Below are positions 14,617-17,927 of a stretch of 17,927 nucleotides of DNA, one piece after another. The notes beneath the pieces were generated by a model. The model was given only the letters and a program-made list of their open reading frames with translations, searched no databases and had not been told where the DNA came from. The stretch is from Holosporales bacterium (GTDB lineage Bacteria; Pseudomonadota; Alphaproteobacteria; RUG11792). The stretch is from contig JAIROR010000040.1 of assembly GCA_031257415.1 (NCBI GenBank), positions 1 to 17,927 of the forward strand. The letters run 5' to 3'. Every line of letters begins with the position of its first letter. The first letter of the stretch is position 1. Position numbers and translations under genes: made by a program.

Positions 14617-15704
14617 ACTCTGTGAAGCGCAAAAAAATATCAATCCTTTGCATTGCAACTGTGTTTTTATTTTCTATAGTTGAAGGCTCTGTGGCCATTG
14701 TAGCAAGCACTGGCTCTTTAGAAAGCACTGGATCATGTCATGATTTCAGTTTTCCATTGCAGTTTGGAAACAACTTATCGCAAGCTGGCCAAGTTGAACG
14801 GAGAATCTCACCAAGACTGCCCACAAATGTTTTCTCAATGCCCGAGTCTTTTGCGAATCATTCTCCGTCCGAACATGAACAACAGTCACAACTTTTGCCT
14901 CCCATCCTCCTGAACTCGGACAATCAGGATTCAAATATTTTTGAAACGAATCCCATAGATTCAAGCTCGTCTCCCTCACTCTCAGAAAGAAGCTTGTCCC
15001 CTGATATGCTGCCTTCGCAGCCCGGGCAATTCTCTTCAGAACCCCATTACTTTCAAAAGCAAATTATTGAGTTTAGACCCGTATCGCAAGAGAATTCGCA
15101 TATAGACTTCGATATTAACTTTCAGTTATACTCATCTCCATCTCTTATTGACTCTCGGTTATACCCATCTTCAACTCTTATTGACTCTCGGTTATACCCA
15201 TCTTCAACTCGGACAAGTTGTTCCCCGTCAGAACGATCGCGTTTTTCCGCTATATCAGGAACTTCTACACGCTACTCTCCGAATATTTCTGTTTCGTATT
15301 CTAAAACAAGCTCCACGTATAGCAGCATGTCTCCTCCGTCTTCAGATAGCAGCGTATCTCCTTCACCGTCTTCGTATACAAAACACTCATTCTGTAGAGC
15401 GTCGCTCTCGCAGCGGAGAGATAAGCATCCAGAATTTCCAACTCAGTTTGGTAGACGAGGATCTGTATCATCCGTATTGTCGGAAAATTTGTATGAGAAT
15501 CGCGGTGCCGGCACTTCTCGTTCGCGCTCATCCCCACCACCATCATACGGTTCTCCAGACTCTCCATCATACTGTCCTCCAAAAGATCGGTCGGGCAAAA
15601 AAGTGTTGCTAGGTAATCCGTTGACGCCAGGATATTCAAATATCATGATTTACAATGTCGTGACTCCAAACTCTCTCTCCCCCTCTGGAGAAATGAATGT
15701 GTAG
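14586..15704 (+). CDS. Secreted Ser/Pro-rich protein of unknown function
   Basis: 372 residues from ATG 14586. A hydrophobic segment (ISILCIATVFLFSIVEGSVA) preceded by KRKK looks like a signal peptide or anchor; a GTG at 14622 would put that basic stretch at the very N-terminus. The rest is a low-complexity, Ser/Pro-rich chain with no recognised domain (SSSPSLSERS, SMSPPSSDSSVSPSPSS). It has a perfect 11-residue duplication, LIDSRLYPSST (15144-15209), and an acid-free, Arg-spotted tail. The frame continues open past the TAG at 15702 for another 88 codons, so the end may be a nonsense mutation. It is divergent from the Pro-rich secreted protein and convergent with the outer-membrane gene. A secreted or surface protein is inferred. 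Confidence 0.7.
   Translation: MPHVTVFFLLNSVKRKKISILCIATVFLFSIVEGSVAIVASTGSLESTGSCHDFSFPLQFGNNLSQAGQVERRISPRLPTNVFSMPESFANHSPSEHEQQSQLLPPILLNSDNQDSNIFETNPIDSSSSPSLSERSLSPDMLPSQPGQFSSEPHYFQKQIIEFRPVSQENSHIDFDINFQLYSSPSLIDSRLYPSSTLIDSRLYPSSTRTSCSPSERSRFSAISGTSTRYSPNISVSYSKTSSTYSSMSPPSSDSSVSPSPSSYTKHSFCRASLSQRRDKHPEFPTQFGRRGSVSSVLSENLYENRGAGTSRSRSSPPPSYGSPDSPSYCPPKDRSGKKVLLGNPLTPGYSNIMIYNVVTPNSLSPSGEMNV
15144..15209 (+). repeat. 33-bp perfect in-frame tandem duplication
   Basis: Two identical copies starting CTTATTGACTCTCGG (15144-15176, 15177-15209) encode LIDSRLYPSST twice. A degenerate copy precedes them at about 15126. Confidence 0.93.
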
Positions 15705-15971
15705 CTGCTCAACGAAAGATTGTGGATTTCTGTGCATGCCCGAAATACTTCTGGCAACTTGCCTCCTCTCGGGCAATCTCTTGATGCTCGAATATATATG
15801 CAGCTTGAATATAGCAAAATTGAAAATCCTTCACCCTCCGATTTTATACAGGACCCCAATGGATGCCGTGGCCTCCTTGATTTCGAGTTTGTGTGCGCCA
15901 CCACCGCTGAATGTATCGTGGAGCAGCTCCGTTTTGTACGGATCGGTCTGGACCTTAATATTCTTGTTTAG
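15705..15971 (+). pseudogene. Possible 3' remnant of the Ser/Pro-rich gene beyond an in-frame TAG
   Basis: In the same frame as the preceding gene, the sequence after TAG 15702 reads LLNERLWISVHARNTSGNLP and on through SLDARIYMQLEYSKIE, a protein-like composition, until TAG at 15969. The part after about 15831 is antisense to the outer-membrane gene, so only the first 40 or so codons are plausible. TAG is one base from CAG (Gln). Confidence 0.3.
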
Positions 15972-17621
15972 AGCCTTTAGGAATCTGGCGTCAATTCCAA
16001 TGCGTTTTGATACCATAACCCTTATACCGAGTCCTAGGCTAACCCCGTATTCACCAACTTTTTTAACCTGTGCTATTGGATCGGATCCATCGCTCCCTTT
16101 CGCATCCAATACCTTCGAAACGCCAATATTGACGGAATCTGGGGCGAGGAAGTCATTGCCGTCCGCAGACCTGACAAATGACACTTCTCCCGCTGTCGCA
16201 GGGGCGTTTGGGGTAAACGAGAAGTCATAGTTGGTGCGGTGCCCAACGACTGCAGCATATATCGAGCAGCGGCCATCACAAACTGAGACGCCTGGCATTA
16301 TTGCCCCATAGAACGAGTATTTTGTTTTTAGGGATATCTTTGTTGTCAGGGCTGAGTCGACGGTAGTGTCGTATTTCAGGATTCCTCCCTCGATGGGGTA
16401 TATTGTGGATTTCCCATTAATCGCTTGGTCATTAATTATGGCTTCCCGAGGCATGAAGGTTGAGCCGACTTCTCCAGCCAAAAAGAATCTTAAAAAGAGT
16501 TCACCGCCAGAAGCTTTTTTATTTGGAATATATTTGTTCGGAGTATCTGCGCCAGAAGTATACTGTCCGCCTATTCCCACATAACCAAAAGCAAGAGATT
16601 TATATCCGGACATTGTGGAGGTTGCTGCCTTAAGTTCCGCAATTATATTTGAAGTTTCCGACTTAGATTCATCTTCTTTTTTGGCAGCCTGTTCCGAGAT
16701 ATTCGATATAATTCTGGCAATACTTGTTGTTTGCTCAGAGGTTTGCGAGCCACCTCCAAAAACTCTCCACAGTGAAGAATCAGTACCGCTTCCAATCAGC
16801 TGCTTGTTTGTGCCAGTTGATTTGCATGTGATGTTGGTCGAGGCATATCCCCCGCCGAGAGCGACCGTGAATCCGAAATTAGTCAATTTTGTCAGTCCAG
16901 TTGCAATTCCTCTCGGTGCCTGCTTCCCTTCCTTTGATAAGGACTCAGACACCAAAGGTTTAGCCGCCAAATCAACAACACTGGTGGCAGAGGTAGTAGA
17001 ACTGCGAGCAGCGCCCGCCTTGTAATTTCCCGCCTTCTTATTGCTTGCTGCCGCCGCCGGGGCGCTTGATTGAGCAGCAGTAGTAGACCCAGCTGCCGCC
17101 GGGGCGCTTGATTGAGCAGCAGCAGTAGCAGTAGACCCAGCCGCCGCTGGAGCGCTTGATTGAGCAGCAGCAGCAGTAGACCCAGGTTCCGCCGCCGGAG
17201 CGCTTGATTGAGCAGCAGCAGTAGACACAGGTTCCGCCGCCGGGGCGCTTGATTGAGCAGCAGTAGTAGACCCAGGTACCGCCGCCGGATAGCTTGATTG
17301 AGCAGCAGTAGTAGAACAAGCCGCCGCCGGGGTGCCTGATTGAGCAGCAGTAGTAGACCCAGCTGCCGCCGGGGCGCTTGATTGAGCAGCAGCAGTAGAC
17401 CCAGCTGCCGCCGGGGCGCTTGATTGAGCAGCAGGTTTCGCAGTTGCCGCCGGCTTTTCTATATCTGGGGAAGAGATTCCTTTTTGCGTCACTGTAGCTT
17501 GCTTTACCAGCGTTTGGTTGGCATCGGATGCATGCCCTCCTGTAGAAGAAACATTCAAAAGAACGCCCCCAACGGCAGCAAAGACGCCAGCAGCAAACGC
17601 AATAAATAATTTATAATTCAC
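15831..17621 (-). CDS. Predicted outer-membrane beta-barrel surface antigen with Ala/Ser/Pro repeat region
   Basis: 596 residues from GTG 17621. It has a signal peptide (MNYKLFIAFAAGVFAAVGGV, likely cut after GGHA), then about nine copies of a 14-17 residue unit AAQSSAPAAAGST (residues about 60-195), then a basic linker. The C-terminal 380 residues look like a beta-barrel: alternating strands such as FGFTVALGGGYAST, LAFGYVGIGGQYTS, LFLRFFLAGEVG, YSFYGAIMPGVSV, YGVSLGLGIRVMVSKRIGID and, at the end, ATASIGVLYKIGG. This resembles the Rickettsiales surface antigen (Msp4/OMP_b-brl) group, but the match is by general pattern, not a defining motif. The terminal residue is Gly rather than the common Phe. 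A good promoter lies at 17677-17706 and a G8 tract fills the ribosome-binding position. The repeat linker may span the periplasm or the surface. Confidence 0.82.
   Translation of the reverse strand: MNYKLFIAFAAGVFAAVGGVLLNVSSTGGHASDANQTLVKQATVTQKGISSPDIEKPAATAKPAAQSSAPAAAGSTAAAQSSAPAAAGSTTAAQSGTPAAACSTTAAQSSYPAAVPGSTTAAQSSAPAAEPVSTAAAQSSAPAAEPGSTAAAAQSSAPAAAGSTATAAAQSSAPAAAGSTTAAQSSAPAAAASNKKAGNYKAGAARSSTTSATSVVDLAAKPLVSESLSKEGKQAPRGIATGLTKLTNFGFTVALGGGYASTNITCKSTGTNKQLIGSGTDSSLWRVFGGGSQTSEQTTSIARIISNISEQAAKKEDESKSETSNIIAELKAATSTMSGYKSLAFGYVGIGGQYTSGADTPNKYIPNKKASGGELFLRFFLAGEVGSTFMPREAIINDQAINGKSTIYPIEGGILKYDTTVDSALTTKISLKTKYSFYGAIMPGVSVCDGRCSIYAAVVGHRTNYDFSFTPNAPATAGEVSFVRSADGNDFLAPDSVNIGVSKVLDAKGSDGSDPIAQVKKVGEYGVSLGLGIRVMVSKRIGIDARFLKALNKNIKVQTDPYKTELLHDTFSGGGAHKLEIKEATASIGVLYKIGG
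17041..17440 (-). repeat. 42-51 bp in-frame repeats in the surface antigen gene, about nine units
   Basis: The plus strand repeats GGGGCGCTTGATTGAGCAGC followed by AGTAGTAGACCCAG with small variants. Units differ in length by whole codons (extra Ala or Thr), so the frame is kept. Confidence 0.93.
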
Positions 17622-17625
17622 ACAA

Positions 17626-17633
17626 CCCCCCCC
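17626..17633 (-). promoter_or_regulatory. G8 homopolymer at the ribosome-binding position of the surface antigen
   Basis: Eight G on the minus strand, ending 4 nt before the GTG start. This is the expected Shine-Dalgarno position and a slippage-prone tract. Confidence 0.6.
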
Positions 17634-17676
17634 TGTCAGCTTTTTGCAAAGCCCTACAGTTTAAGTGTAGCATATT

Positions 17677-17706
17677 ATCATAAAAATGTACATAAAAGAA
17701 TGACAA
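17677..17706 (-). promoter_or_regulatory. Sigma-70-type promoter for the surface antigen gene
   Basis: TTGTCA (17701-17706), 18-bp spacer, TATGAT (17677-17682) on the minus strand, each 5/6 to consensus. The 5' leader would be about 50 nt. Confidence 0.65.
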
Positions 17707-17911
17707 TGTATAGTCTATATCAGCCCCACCTGTTAGAAATTTAGATGCCCAAAAACTTGGAATTTGTTGACATATAGCGCAATATTTATCGCAAGTGTTT
17801 TTGTTTGGGCTATACTCATTTTGCATCACGAGCAGGAGGATAGCCAGTAAGATTGCCAAGAGAAAATCACAATGAGAAAAGCACAATACAGAAACGCAGC
17901 ACCCATCACCT

Positions 17912-17921
17912 CCCCCCCCCC
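17912..17921. repeat. C10 homopolymer near the right edge
   Basis: Ten C in a row followed by GCGGCG. The stretch from 17707 to the edge shows no supported gene. The tract could be a second slippage site or a poorly resolved assembly end. Confidence 0.6.
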
Positions 17922-17927
17922 GCGGCG

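Noticed and set aside
15738..15774. Nested inverted repeats GCCCGA/TCGGGC around GGCAACTTGCC as a terminator
   Set aside because: No T-run on either strand and the outer loop is long.
15697..16230. 177-codon plus-strand ORF
   Set aside because: Mostly antisense to the surface antigen; a different frame (15705 onward) gives the more protein-like reading.
17611..17886. 91-codon minus-strand ORF with a hydrophobic N-terminus upstream of the surface antigen
   Set aside because: It starts upstream of the predicted promoter, spans it, and overlaps the antigen start; the C-terminal part is just the 5' leader including the G8 tract.

Overview
The window reads as chromosomal DNA of an alphaproteobacterium, most likely a host-associated Rickettsiales/Holosporales-type bacterium. 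The evidence is a fused ispDF gene, a 41-residue L36 protein of the alphaproteobacterial type, a GcrA-like DNA-binding protein, a dicarboxylate/amino-acid symporter, lpxK (so a lipid A-containing outer membrane), moderate-to-low GC, and several secreted low-complexity proteins full of tandem repeats. I cannot name a genus from the sequence.

Layout, left to right. (1) 1-1050, minus: a partial lipoprotein gene with a GTG start and low-complexity repeats, running off the left edge. (2) 1051-2344: a 1.3 kb non-coding stretch rich in repeats, including a 66-bp tandem repeat that carries a perfect palindrome. (3) 2345-5416, plus: a tight three-gene operon with overlapping stop/start codons. It encodes an Ldh2-family NAD(P) oxidoreductase, a fusion of a Pol-beta-type nucleotidyltransferase to a degenerate SAM hydroxide adenosyltransferase-like domain, and a HIT-family protein. 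The head of the upstream repeat recurs just after it. This is the best candidate for an undescribed system. (4) 5593-6780, minus: a DAACS symporter. (5) 7055-7735, plus: a secreted MORN-like protein. (6) 7885-10830, minus: a housekeeping block of ispDF, rpmJ, tRNA-Ser, lpxK (its stop codon lies inside tRNA-Ser), tRNA-Gly and tRNA-Tyr. (7) 11421-12654: an Lrp/AsnC regulator, divergent from a GcrA-like HTH protein. (8) 12970-15704: two divergent secreted proteins of unknown function with short internal repeats. (9) 15831-17621, minus: a predicted outer-membrane beta-barrel protein with a long Ala/Ser/Pro repeat region and a G8 tract at its ribosome-binding position.

The housekeeping block makes isoprenoid precursors, a ribosomal protein, lipid A and tRNAs. 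The surface and secreted genes at both ends are rich in in-frame tandem repeats of 9-48 bp, as expected for fast-evolving exposed proteins. The nucleotide-handling operon in the middle is the odd element: its domains suggest a small-molecule or nucleotide-modification pathway, but no substrate can be inferred.
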